From an uncultured Eubacteriales bacterium (GTDB lineage: Bacteria > Bacillota > Clostridia > Oscillospirales > QAMX01), in contig CAKTEH010000007.1 of assembly GCA_934546935.1 (NCBI GenBank), positions 1 to 64,000 on the forward strand: 64,000 nucleotides of DNA, read 5' to 3'. The notes under the pieces are model-generated. The model was given only the letters and a program-made list of their open reading frames with translations, ran no database searches and was not told where the DNA came from. The position numbers and the translations under genes were made by a program. Shown one piece after another: positions 8,940 to 17,027 of the stretch. How positions within the stretch are numbered: position 1 is the first letter of the stretch; each line of letters starts with the position of its first letter.

Positions 8940-10282
8940 TGGCCGCGGATGCAAGGGCCGTTGCGGTTGATGCGCTTTCAGCGGTTGACCGCGGCGCATA
9001 CAGTGAGCTTTACCTGGCTTCCGCTATTAAGAAGGCGGGGCTCGAACGCCGGGATGCGGCGCTTTGCGTGGCAATTTGCGGAGGCGTACTGCGTAATCGG
9101 GCTTATCTTGATTTTCGTATTGCCGCATGTTCGTCCATTAGACCAAAAAAGATCGCACCGCGTATTTTGAATATTCTTCGTGCTGCCGTTTTTCAGATTT
9201 GTTTTCTTGAACGTATTCCGGACTCTGCCGCAGTAAATGCGGCGGTAGCTCAGGCGAGGAAAAGCGGCGGCGGCCGCAGCGCAGGTTTTGTCAATGCGGT
9301 TTTGCGGAGGATATCCCGCGAGAAAGACGCGCCGCCGCAACCGGATACCGGCGATATAATTGAAGATATTTCAATTCGGTATAGTCATCCTTCCTGGCTT
9401 GTACGCCGGTTTTTTGCCCGGCTTGGCCGGGAGGAAACTGAGGCGCTGCTTGCTTCCAACAATACGCCGCCGCCTGTTGCTGCGCGTGTGAATACTCTGC
9501 GTGCTTCGAAAGAAGAGGCAATCCGTTTGCTGGAGGCACAGCAGGTCGGCGTGGAGCCGCATCCATTTTTGCCGGACGCGCTGCTTTTGTTCCATACCGG
9601 CGGGATTGACAGGCTGGATGCCTATCAAAACGGGAGCATTACCATACAGGACAGCGCTTCACAGCTGTGTGCGCTGGCCTTGGCACCGCAGCCAGGAAGC
9701 CGGATGCTCGACCTGTGCGCCGCGCCGGGCGGAAAAAGCTTTGCCTGTGCAGCACAGATGCAAAACTGTGGGGAAATTATTGCCTGTGACCTGCATCCTC
9801 ACCGGGTAAAACTGATTTGCGACGGTGCGCAGCGCCTGGGGATCCGGATTCTTCGCGCAATGCAGGCGGACGGGACGGTTTTCCGGCCGGATTGGGAAGG
9901 GCTTTTTGATTTTGTGCTCGTAGACGCACCCTGTTCCGGCATTGGCGTAATTCGCCGAAAAAGCGAAATCCGTTATAAAACGGAATCTTCCCTTTTCCAG
10001 CTGCCTCCGGTTCAGGCGGCGTTGCTTTCCAATGCGGGGCGTTATGTCCGTCCCGGCGGGATACTGGTCTATTCGACCTGTACGCTGCTTCAAGAGGAAA
10101 ATGAAGCGGTATTTACAGCGTTTTTAGAGAAAAATGGCGATTTTTTGCCGTATGATTTTAATTTGCCCGGCGTAGGCGCTTCCACAGGCGGGATGCTGAC
10201 CCTGTGGCCGCAAAAAACGGGCACGGATGGATTTTTCATTGCAAAAGCGAGGAAATCGGATGCAGAATCTGCGCGATCTTGA
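8939..10282 (+). CDS. rsmB: 16S rRNA (cytosine-967-C5)-methyltransferase
   Basis: A 447-aa protein with an N-terminal NusB-like RNA-binding helical domain (about 1-130, VAVDALSAVDRGAYSEL) and a C-terminal SAM methyltransferase domain with LDLCAAPGGK, the catalytic-Cys motifs DAPCSGIGV and YSTCTL. This architecture distinguishes RsmB from RsmF-type enzymes. It lies between fmt and rlmN as in Bacillus (yloM). The start overlaps fmt by 1 nt and the 3' end overlaps rlmN by 23 nt. Confidence 0.93.
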   Translation: MAADARAVAVDALSAVDRGAYSELYLASAIKKAGLERRDAALCVAICGGVLRNRAYLDFRIAACSSIRPKKIAPRILNILRAAVFQICFLERIPDSAAVNAAVAQARKSGGGRSAGFVNAVLRRISREKDAPPQPDTGDIIEDISIRYSHPSWLVRRFFARLGREETEALLASNNTPPPVAARVNTLRASKEEAIRLLEAQQVGVEPHPFLPDALLLFHTGGIDRLDAYQNGSITIQDSASQLCALALAPQPGSRMLDLCAAPGGKSFACAAQMQNCGEIIACDLHPHRVKLICDGAQRLGIRILRAMQADGTVFRPDWEGLFDFVLVDAPCSGIGVIRRKSEIRYKTESSLFQLPPVQAALLSNAGRYVRPGGILVYSTCTLLQEENEAVFTAFLEKNGDFLPYDFNLPGVGASTGGMLTLWPQKTGTDGFFIAKARKSDAESARS

Positions 10283-11306
10283 TAAACAGGCGCTTTTGGC
10301 GCAGATGGAGGCGCTTGGGCAGCCGGCATATCGTGCCCGCCAGGTTTTTAAATGGGCACAGCATGTGGGCGCGGCGTCTTTTGAAGAGATGAGCGATCTG
10401 CCAAAGTTGCTGCGCACACAGCTTTCGCAGGATTATACGTTATGCGCGCCGCAGATGCTGCGCAGGCAGATCGCTCGGGATGGGACGCGCAAATACCTCT
10501 GGGGCTTTGCAGATGGGAGCTGTGTGGAAAGTGTGCTGATGCATTATGAGCATGGCTATACGATCTGCATCTCCACGCAGGTCGGCTGCCGGATGGGCTG
10601 TGTATTCTGTGCTTCCACAATAGGAAGCAAGATCCGGGATCTGACGCCCGGGGAGATTTTGGAGCAGGTGATTTTTACTGCCAGGGACGCTGGTGTGCGA
10701 ATTTCCAATATTGTTTTAATGGGAACAGGGGAACCGCTGGATAATTATGAAAATGTCGTACGCTTTCTACGGCTGGTAAACGACCGCGAGGGCCAGAATA
10801 TCGGCCTGCGGCATATTTCCCTTTCGACCTGCGGGCTTTGTGACCGTATCCGGGAACTTGCAGAGCTTGACTTGCAGATCACGCTTTCCGTATCTCTCCA
10901 TGCGCCTAACGACGCTCTGCGCAATCAGATTATGCCTGTCAGCCGGCGCTGGCCGGTCCGTGCGCTGATGGAGGCCTGCGCGGACTATACTGCCGCGACA
11001 AACCGCCGCATATCCTATGAATATGCGCTGATCCGTGGGTTCAACGACAGTATTGACTGTGCCCGGGAACTTGCCGCACTTTTGCGCGGCTCTTTGGCCC
11101 ATGTCAACCTTATCCGTCTTAACCCGATAGAAGAAAGCCCGCTGAAGCCGTCAACCCCGGAAGCGACGCAGGCGTTTTGTGATTATCTTAACCGCCGCGG
11201 TGTTACGGCGACGGTGAGGCGGCGGTTGGGGTTTGATATCGACGCATCCTGCGGCCAGCTGCGCAGAAAATACCAGCAGAATAAGGAAGAAGGAGCAGAC
11301 CGATGA
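10260..11306 (+). CDS. rlmN: Dual-specificity rRNA/tRNA adenine-C2 methyltransferase
   Basis: A radical SAM enzyme making m2A2503 in 23S rRNA and m2A37 in tRNAs. The 348-aa protein has the CxxxCxxC cluster (Cys110, Cys114, Cys117) in CRMGCVFCAS, the GTGEPLDNYEN segment, the RHISLSTCGL region and a late Cys in SCGQLRRKY that forms the methyl-transfer intermediate. ATG 10260 is preferred because GAGGAAA precedes it and the conserved N-terminus begins there. Its stop overlaps the PP2C start (ATGA). Confidence 0.93.
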   Translation: MQNLRDLDKQALLAQMEALGQPAYRARQVFKWAQHVGAASFEEMSDLPKLLRTQLSQDYTLCAPQMLRRQIARDGTRKYLWGFADGSCVESVLMHYEHGYTICISTQVGCRMGCVFCASTIGSKIRDLTPGEILEQVIFTARDAGVRISNIVLMGTGEPLDNYENVVRFLRLVNDREGQNIGLRHISLSTCGLCDRIRELAELDLQITLSVSLHAPNDALRNQIMPVSRRWPVRALMEACADYTAATNRRISYEYALIRGFNDSIDCARELAALLRGSLAHVNLIRLNPIEESPLKPSTPEATQAFCDYLNRRGVTATVRRRLGFDIDASCGQLRRKYQQNKEEGADR

Positions 11307-12031
11307 ATATATTTGGTTTAAGCGATGTGGGCCGCGTCCGATCCAACAATGAAGATCATTGCCGGTTTGAAAAGCTGAACGACGGGCAGGCGGTTTTCGT
11401 TGTGTGCGATGGGATGGGCGGCGCGCGTGCCGGCCAGATCGCCAGCGAAATCGCCTCGGATGTCTTTATCGAACAGCTTCGCGGCTATATCCGGGAGAAG
11501 ATGAGCGTGCGGTATATGGAATCCGTGCTGCGCAATGCGGTCAGCTTTGCAAATTATGATACATATAAGACGGCCAATTCCCAGCCGCAGTATCATGGGA
11601 TGGGAACGACGCTTGTAGGCGGGATCTATCATAATGGGCAGGTAATCCTGGCAAACATCGGCGACAGCCGCGCATATGTCGTTGATGATGCAGGTCTGCG
11701 TCAGGTGACCCGCGATCATTCCTTTGTCGAAGAACTTGTACAGCGCGGCGAGATTACCGAGGAACAGGCGCGGCGCCATCCCCGCAAAAATATCATTACC
11801 CGGGCGATGGGGCCGGACCGGAAGCCAAAAGCCGATATCTATCCTTTTATAATGGAACCTGGGCAAAAGCTTCTTTTGTGCAGCGACGGGCTTTCCAATA
11901 TGCTTGAGGAAGGGCAGATAGAGGAGATCCTAACAGGCTCGGATCTGGAAGTGGTCTGCAGGAACCTGGTCTGTGCGGCCAATGAAAACGGCGGGACGGA
12001 TAATATAACGGTTGTGGTACTGCACGCATAA
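11303..12031 (+). CDS. prpC: PP2C-type Ser/Thr phosphatase (PrpC/Stp)
   Basis: A 242-aa protein phosphatase of the PPM family with the metal-binding motifs SNNEDH (14-19), VCDGMGG (Asp36), GDSRAY, DHS and the late GGTDNITVVV. It dephosphorylates targets of the partner kinase PrkC, encoded 12 nt downstream, and the kinase itself. The rlmN-prpC-prkC-rsgA order is the same as in Bacillus. Confidence 0.93.
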   Translation: MNIFGLSDVGRVRSNNEDHCRFEKLNDGQAVFVVCDGMGGARAGQIASEIASDVFIEQLRGYIREKMSVRYMESVLRNAVSFANYDTYKTANSQPQYHGMGTTLVGGIYHNGQVILANIGDSRAYVVDDAGLRQVTRDHSFVEELVQRGEITEEQARRHPRKNIITRAMGPDRKPKADIYPFIMEPGQKLLLCSDGLSNMLEEGQIEEILTGSDLEVVCRNLVCAANENGGTDNITVVVLHA

Positions 12032-12042
12032 GGGGTGAGAAA

Positions 12043-14103
12043 ATGGATCGATATATAGGAACGCTGCTGGATAACCGGTATGAAGTGCTTGACGTTATCG
12101 GCGTCGGAGGCATGGCGATCGTATACCGTGCGCGGGATACGGTTTTAAACCGTTTCGTGGCCGTGAAAATGCTGAAAGAGGAATTTTCGCAGGACGGCGA
12201 TTTCCGCCGCCGTTTCCATGCGGAAAGCCAGGCGGTTGCGATGCTGTCCCACCCCAACATTGTTTCTATCTATGATGTCAGCCGTTCGGAAGACGCGGAT
12301 GCGGATTACATCGTGATGGAACTGGTTGAGGGCGTAACGCTTAAAGAATATATGGAGCGCAAAGGCGCGCTCAGCGCTGCCGAGGTGCTGCATTTTGTGC
12401 CGCAGATTGCCTCTGCTCTGGAGCATGCGCATTCACGCGGCATTATTCACCGGGACATTAAACCGCAGAATCTGATTATCCTGCGTGACGGTACGCTGAA
12501 AGTGACGGATTTCGGCATTGCCCGCTTTGTAGAGTCCAAGCAGGAGACAATGGCGGGGGATGCGCTTGGTTCGGTACACTATGTTTCTCCCGAACAGGCG
12601 CGCGGCAGCCGTGTTGATTCCCGTTCGGATATCTATTCTCTCGGCGTTGTGATGTATGAAATGCTTACCGGGCGTCTCCCTTTCGAAGGGGACACGCCGG
12701 TGGCGGTTGTGCTGCAGCATATCAATTCCGTGCCCCTGCTGCCCTCCGAAATCAACCCTGAAATCCCCATAGGTTTGGAAGAGATTACCATGAAAGCGAT
12801 GAATCCGGATCCGGACCAGCGTTATGCCACAGCTGCGCAGATGCTGTCTGATCTGGAGCTATGTAAAAACGACCCTTCGCTTTCCTTTGGCTATGGGATT
12901 GCGCAGGAGGAATACATGGAACCAGGTTCCGGGGACACAGTAATGTTTACCCCGGTTCCCGCGGAGGAAACGGAGCCTGCGCAGCGTGCTGAAGCGAAAA
13001 AAAGTGGGTTGTCGCGGCGAGAGGCGAAAAAACGCCGGGCTTACCAGGCAAGTGCAAACACAGATGACGATTATGACGATTTCCGGCCGCGGGCGAGGAC
13101 GCCGATTTTCGTTTATCTAATTACGGGTATCCTAACAGCTTCGATTTTTTTCGGCGGCGCGGTCTTTATTATCAGTACGATTTTTGGAAGTGAACGCGCG
13201 GACGCAGACGCAGGGCTTGTTGCACCCCAGCTGGTGGGCAAAAGTCTTGCGGATGTGCTGGCTTCGGCTGAATATACCGATTTTAATATTGTGGAAGAAG
13301 AAGGCGTTTATTCGGATACCGTTGCAGAAGGTATTATTACGCAACAAGAACCGCGGGAAGGCCGGACCATGCAGACTTCTACGATTTATGTTACAGTCAG
13401 CCTGGGTGCAAGGACAACACCGCTGGACGACGTTAAGGGCTTGGAAGAACGCGCCGCGACTTTACAGCTGGAGCGGGCGGGCTTTGTGGTTTCCCCAACC
13501 TACGAGATATCTGATGCTGTAACGAAAGGATATATTATCAGCATGTCTCCGGATGCGGATACGCCGTTGAAAGCGGGGGAAATTGTGAGCATCGTAGTCA
13601 GCCTTGGCCCGGAAGAAGTTTGGGTGAAGGTGCCCAGTCTCCTTGGTCTCGACCGGGACGATGTACAGCGTGAACTTGAACGTTTTAACCTGACCCTGGG
13701 CGAGTTTATTGTCCGGGAGACGGATGACGAGACGCGTGACGGGCAGGTATATGACCAAAGCATCCCTGCTGAAAGTGAAGTGTTGGAAAAAACAGTTGTC
13801 GATATCTATATTTATGAATATGCCGCTCCGGTGGATCCACCGGATGTCAACCCGGATGAGCCAGATAATGGAAATACAGGCACTACGGAGCCGATGGGAA
13901 CCTATTCGTTGAGTGTTGACCTGGATTCGACAGCGGAAATCTCGACTGTACGCATTGAAGCAATGGGCGAGGTGCGTTATGAGGCAAATTATTTGTCCGC
14001 TTATGGGACTGTTGAAATCACGCTGACCGGTTCTGGTTCGGAGATTATCAATATCTATGTAAACGATACCTTTGTTGGAAGCGATATAGCGGTTTATGGT
14101 TGA
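12043..14103 (+). CDS. prkC: PASTA-domain Ser/Thr protein kinase (PrkC/Stk)
   Basis: A 686-aa membrane kinase that senses muropeptides and regulates cell-wall metabolism and spore germination in relatives. The cytosolic kinase domain (about 1-270) has the Gly loop IGVGGMAIVYRA, HRDIKPQNLI, the DFG in VTDFGIARF and the APE-equivalent SPEQARG. A single transmembrane helix lies near 354-378 (FVYLITGILTASIFFGG). Three extracellular PASTA repeats follow from about 391 to 600, then a linker with a Gly/Thr segment and a C-terminal beta domain. The stop overlaps the rsgA start by 8 nt. Confidence 0.94.
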   Translation: MDRYIGTLLDNRYEVLDVIGVGGMAIVYRARDTVLNRFVAVKMLKEEFSQDGDFRRRFHAESQAVAMLSHPNIVSIYDVSRSEDADADYIVMELVEGVTLKEYMERKGALSAAEVLHFVPQIASALEHAHSRGIIHRDIKPQNLIILRDGTLKVTDFGIARFVESKQETMAGDALGSVHYVSPEQARGSRVDSRSDIYSLGVVMYEMLTGRLPFEGDTPVAVVLQHINSVPLLPSEINPEIPIGLEEITMKAMNPDPDQRYATAAQMLSDLELCKNDPSLSFGYGIAQEEYMEPGSGDTVMFTPVPAEETEPAQRAEAKKSGLSRREAKKRRAYQASANTDDDYDDFRPRARTPIFVYLITGILTASIFFGGAVFIISTIFGSERADADAGLVAPQLVGKSLADVLASAEYTDFNIVEEEGVYSDTVAEGIITQQEPREGRTMQTSTIYVTVSLGARTTPLDDVKGLEERAATLQLERAGFVVSPTYEISDAVTKGYIISMSPDADTPLKAGEIVSIVVSLGPEEVWVKVPSLLGLDRDDVQRELERFNLTLGEFIVRETDDETRDGQVYDQSIPAESEVLEKTVVDIYIYEYAAPVDPPDVNPDEPDNGNTGTTEPMGTYSLSVDLDSTAEISTVRIEAMGEVRYEANYLSAYGTVEITLTGSGSEIINIYVNDTFVGSDIAVYG

Positions 14104-15004
14104 AAAAGTTGAGCAGGGCCTTGTAATCCGCGGTATTGGAGGGCTTTATAGTGTTGAAACTGCACCGGGTGTGCGGGTTGAATGCCGGGCGCGCGGACGC
14201 CTGCGCCACGGCGGCCTACAGGTCATGGCCGGTGATCATGTTTCTATTGTCCGTCAGGAAACAGGCCTTGCGGTAATTGACGCGGTATTGCCGCGCAGAA
14301 ATGCGCTGCAGCGTCCGGCAGTGGCGAATATTGATACCCTGGTGGTGATCGCATCCGCTGCCCCGCCTGTCACGCAGCCTTTTTTAATTGATAAAGTCAG
14401 TGCTATTGCCGGGCATAAAGGCATTGAAATGCTGGTGTGCATCAATAAATGCGATATACAGCGTGGGGATGCAATGGCAGAGATTTACAGGAAGGCGGGT
14501 TTTGAGGTGCTGTATACCAGCGCATGCAGCGGGGAGGGAATTGCCGCGCTGCGTGCGCGCCTGCAAAGCGGCGTATTTGTTCTGACCGGGAATTCCGGCG
14601 TAGGTAAAAGCAGTATTATTAACCGGCTGGATCCCACGTGGTCTGCGCAGACGGGCGCTATTAGTGAAAAGATAGGCCGCGGGAGACAGACTACCCGGCA
14701 TATTGAGCTTTACCGCCTGCCAGAGGGCGCTTATATTGCGGATACGCCCGGTTTTTCTTCTTTTGACGTCGAACGCATGGATCTTGTGCTGAAGGATGAC
14801 CTGCAGCATGCGTTCCGGGAATTTGCGCCGTATATTCCCCAGTGCAGGTATCGCGGCTGTACCCATCGTACCGAACAGGGCTGTGCAGTGCGCCGGGCGC
14901 TGGCCGGAGGAGAGATCACCCAGAGCCGCTATGACAGCTACCGGATGCTGTTTGACAGTATGAAAGATGTCCATGCTTGGGAATTAAAAAAAGAAGACCG
15001 CTGA
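14096..15004 (+). CDS. rsgA: Ribosome small-subunit biogenesis GTPase RsgA
   Basis: A circularly permuted GTPase acting in late 30S maturation. The 302-aa protein has an N-terminal OB fold, then the G motifs in permuted order: NKCD (117-120), GNSGVGKSS (165-173) and DTPGFSSF, followed by a C-terminal zinc-binding knuckle with CRYRGCTH and EQGC. It is the last gene of the long housekeeping operon. Bacillus has rpe and thiN after rsgA before spoVM; those two are absent here. Confidence 0.94.
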   Translation: MVEKVEQGLVIRGIGGLYSVETAPGVRVECRARGRLRHGGLQVMAGDHVSIVRQETGLAVIDAVLPRRNALQRPAVANIDTLVVIASAAPPVTQPFLIDKVSAIAGHKGIEMLVCINKCDIQRGDAMAEIYRKAGFEVLYTSACSGEGIAALRARLQSGVFVLTGNSGVGKSSIINRLDPTWSAQTGAISEKIGRGRQTTRHIELYRLPEGAYIADTPGFSSFDVERMDLVLKDDLQHAFREFAPYIPQCRYRGCTHRTEQGCAVRRALAGGEITQSRYDSYRMLFDSMKDVHAWELKKEDR

Positions 15005-15010
15005 AAAGTG

Positions 15011-15079
15011 GAACAAAAAAGGACCGGCATGCTATGATAGGAGTAGTTCCTGTGATAGCCGTGTCGGTCGTTTTTGTTC
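15011..15079 (+). terminator. Long imperfect hairpin after rsgA
   Basis: The segment GAACAAAAA near 15011 pairs with TTTTTGTTC ending at 15079, and the inner arms (GGACCGGCA with TGTCGGTC, GCTAT with ATAGC) continue the stem with a few bulges. The 3' arm contains a T run, so it could terminate rsgA transcripts or act as an mRNA processing hairpin. The next gene's AGGAGG begins immediately after it. Confidence 0.5.
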
Positions 15080-15094
15080 AGGAGGCAAAGCTTT

Positions 15095-15247
15095 ATGTGC
15101 CCGCGTGTGAAAACTATATTTTATATTCTGCTGGCATTGATCACCGGCGCACTTCTATGTGCGATACTGCCCGGTTGGCTGGTGGTCTGTATAATCGGCC
15201 TGTGTGCGCTGGCGGTTGCAATTATGTTGCTCATCCGATGTCTTTAG
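15095..15247 (+). CDS. 50-aa hydrophobic membrane peptide, upstream of SpoVM-like gene
   Basis: A short gene with a strong AGGAGG about 10 nt before ATG 15095. The product has a short basic start (MCPRVK) followed by two hydrophobic stretches (IFYILLALITGALLCAIL and LVVCIIGLCALAVAIMLL) separated by PGW, so it is a probable two-helix membrane protein. I recall similar small proteins next to spoVM in other Clostridia but cannot verify this. Its TAG stop is part of the SpoVM-like gene's Shine-Dalgarno (TAGGAGGG), suggesting co-translation. Function unknown; a sporulation role is inferred from position only. Confidence 0.6.
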   Translation: MCPRVKTIFYILLALITGALLCAILPGWLVVCIIGLCALAVAIMLLIRCL

Positions 15248-15258
15248 GAGGGATTGCC

Positions 15259-15342
15259 GTGCGGATTATCTGTATTAAGGCGCCGGGCTGGTGTGGCCGT
15301 ATTTTTTGCGGCCGCCGGAGGCGGCGTGCTCAGCGCAGCTGA
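15259..15342 (+). CDS. spoVM: SpoVM-like 27-aa forespore-membrane peptide
   Basis: A GTG-started gene with TAGGAGGG 6 nt upstream encoding 27 residues. The first 16 (MRIICIKAPGWCGRIF) align without gaps to the recalled B. subtilis SpoVM (MKFYTIKLPKFLGGIV): Met1, Ile6, Lys7, Pro9, Gly13 and Ile15 are identical, and positions 2, 3, 4, 11 and 16 are similar. Pro9 and the amphipathic helix are known to matter for recognising the positively curved forespore membrane. The C-terminus is arginine-rich. Location downstream of rsgA matches Bacillus synteny, and spoIVA, the partner that SpoVM anchors, is 1.7 kb downstream. Cys5, Cys12 and Cys17 are atypical. Confidence 0.75.
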   Translation: MRIICIKAPGWCGRIFCGRRRRRAQRS

Positions 15343-15348
15343 ATTCAT

Positions 15349-15391
15349 AAACCATGCCGGAAGACTTATTGTCTTCCGGCATGGTTTTTTT
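15349..15391 (+). terminator. Rho-independent terminator after spoVM-like gene
   Basis: A perfect 17-bp stem (AAACCATGCCGGAAGAC, 15349-15365, with its complement 15371-15387), a TTATT loop and a run of T. It ends the rsgA/spoVM transcript, so sipL needs its own promoter. Confidence 0.93.
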
Positions 15392-15420
15392 ATTTGCGGA
15401 CTTTACGCCCTTTTTTTCAG

Positions 15421-15450
15421 GAATATCAGATGGGACAGGGTCATATTTAT
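15421..15450 (+). promoter_or_regulatory. Sigma-E-like sporulation promoter for sipL-spoIVA
   Basis: GAATATC (15421-15427), 14 nt, then CATATTTAT (15442-15450). This fits the mother-cell sigma-E pattern (about KMATATT, 14-15 nt, CATACANT) in 6 of 7 positions at -35 and in the CATA core at -10. It lies between a strong terminator and the sipL start, 44 nt upstream of the start codon. SipL and SpoIVA are sigma-E dependent in known species. Confidence 0.55.
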
Positions 15451-15493
15451 AGTGCAGAAACGGCCGCGTCCGGCCGGACAGGGAGGATTAGAA

Positions 15494-16993
15494 GTGGAAT
15501 TACAGAAAAACGCGCTGCATTATCAGCGCAAGGTCGCTTTGGAGACCGTTTACCGGGAAGAAAGTGCGGACTGTATCGTCCCGGATTCGCAGCCGGACAT
15601 CGCAAGAATACTGGATGTCTCCGCCATCGCCTTTATCCGGGACCGGGAAGCGGATCACGATGAGGTGAAACTGCGCTGCAGCATCCGGGCGGTCGTGCTC
15701 TACGCTGCAGAGGACAGTGAGAAAGTATATGCGGTTGAGGTTCCGATTTCCTATACCCATGCGGTGCAGATGCGCGGTGTGGAACCGCGCGATGAGCTTG
15801 TATGTGACGCCTCGGTCGTGACCGCAGATGCGCGGATCCTGAACCCGCGCAAGGTTTCCGTTCGGGTGAATGCCGCATACCCGGTCTGTGTATACCGGCA
15901 GGGAGATGAAGAAATCGCCTGCGCTGCGGCTGAAGAGGGGTGCTGCGTAAAGACGGAGAAGAAAAGCCTTTCTTATACGACGGCCGTATCCATTAAGAAT
16001 TTCACGCTTGTGGAGGATATAGATCTGGATGCGGCGATGCCTTCGGCGGAGCGGGTATACTGCGCCTGCTTCGATATTGTGCCGCAGGATGCAAAAATCC
16101 TGGCAGGCCGTGCAACCGTGCGCGCGCAGGCGAATGTAAAGGCGCTGTATCAGAGCATGGAGGGAACCCTGTGTACGATTGAGCGGAGTTTTGGTTTCAC
16201 CCAGAGTACGGATATACCTGCCGGCGGGGATGAATGTACGGCAACTGCGTCTTTTTATCTGCGCAGTTTTGAACTCGACTGTGCGGTTGACATGTCTGGG
16301 GAAAGCAGGTATCTGTCCTTAAGTGCAGGAATAACAATGAATGTGGAAGCGGTGGAGAGCCGGGAGTTTGAGATTTTACAGGACCTTTATGGGCTTAAAC
16401 GCGAGCTGAGCTTTACATGCCGGGAGCTGGATTTGATGCCGCCTGGAGAAAGCTGCACGGTTCCCCGCCATTTCAGTGAAACAATTGATACGGCGGAGAC
16501 GGTTCAAAGCGTATTGTACTGCCGGTTATGCCCGGATTTCAACTTTGATAAAACCGGGGAAGGGGAACTTTCCACAGGCGTAACGGCTTATCTTGTTTAC
16601 AAAGCAGAGGATGGGCAGCTATATGGGATTTCCAAACGGGTTATGCTCTGCTTTCCGGTGCCGGATACGGACCTTTTTGCCGCGCGTCTGATAGTGGGCG
16701 AGGTAAACGCCGCAGCTTCCGGCGCAGGGGGGCTTATGCTTGATTTTGATGCAGTACTTTCCTGCCGTACGGCTCCGGGCGGGAAGGTAAGCGTAGTGGA
16801 AGAAGCACAGTGGGGTGAGGAATACCCGCAGGATCCGCGTGGGCTGTCAGCAATTCTGACGCGGGTGGCAGGAGATGAGAGCGTATGGGAAATTGCGCGG
16901 CGGTACCATACGACAAGTGAAGCGATCGAGGTAGCCAATCGTGGGGTGGATATCAGCGCAGGAGGCAATCCGCTGGTCCTGATCCCGCTGTAA
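15494..16993 (+). CDS. sipL: SipL: SPOCS (DUF3794) and LysM spore morphogenesis protein
   Basis: A 499-aa protein with repeated DUF3794/SPOCS-type beta domains through the first 440 residues (for example EESADCIVPDSQPDIARIL) and a C-terminal LysM domain (about 453-499, with GDESVWEIARRYHTTSEAI). In Clostridioides difficile SipL binds SpoIVA through its LysM domain and is required for coat attachment, replacing Bacillus SpoVID. Length and architecture match, and spoIVA follows 34 nt downstream. Start GTG 15494 has GGGAGGA 6-7 nt upstream; the longer open frame upstream runs across the terminator and is not used. Confidence 0.88.
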   Translation: MELQKNALHYQRKVALETVYREESADCIVPDSQPDIARILDVSAIAFIRDREADHDEVKLRCSIRAVVLYAAEDSEKVYAVEVPISYTHAVQMRGVEPRDELVCDASVVTADARILNPRKVSVRVNAAYPVCVYRQGDEEIACAAAEEGCCVKTEKKSLSYTTAVSIKNFTLVEDIDLDAAMPSAERVYCACFDIVPQDAKILAGRATVRAQANVKALYQSMEGTLCTIERSFGFTQSTDIPAGGDECTATASFYLRSFELDCAVDMSGESRYLSLSAGITMNVEAVESREFEILQDLYGLKRELSFTCRELDLMPPGESCTVPRHFSETIDTAETVQSVLYCRLCPDFNFDKTGEGELSTGVTAYLVYKAEDGQLYGISKRVMLCFPVPDTDLFAARLIVGEVNAAASGAGGLMLDFDAVLSCRTAPGGKVSVVEEAQWGEEYPQDPRGLSAILTRVAGDESVWEIARRYHTTSEAIEVANRGVDISAGGNPLVLIPL

Positions 16994-17027
16994 AACGATA
17001 TACCCAATTGGAAAAGAGGTAAGACTT

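Noticed and set aside
14977..15342. 121-aa frame spanning the end of rsgA, the 50-aa gene and the SpoVM-like gene
   Set aside because: Its upstream part runs through the rsgA 3' end and a hairpin; only the last 27 codons have a ribosome binding site and a family match.
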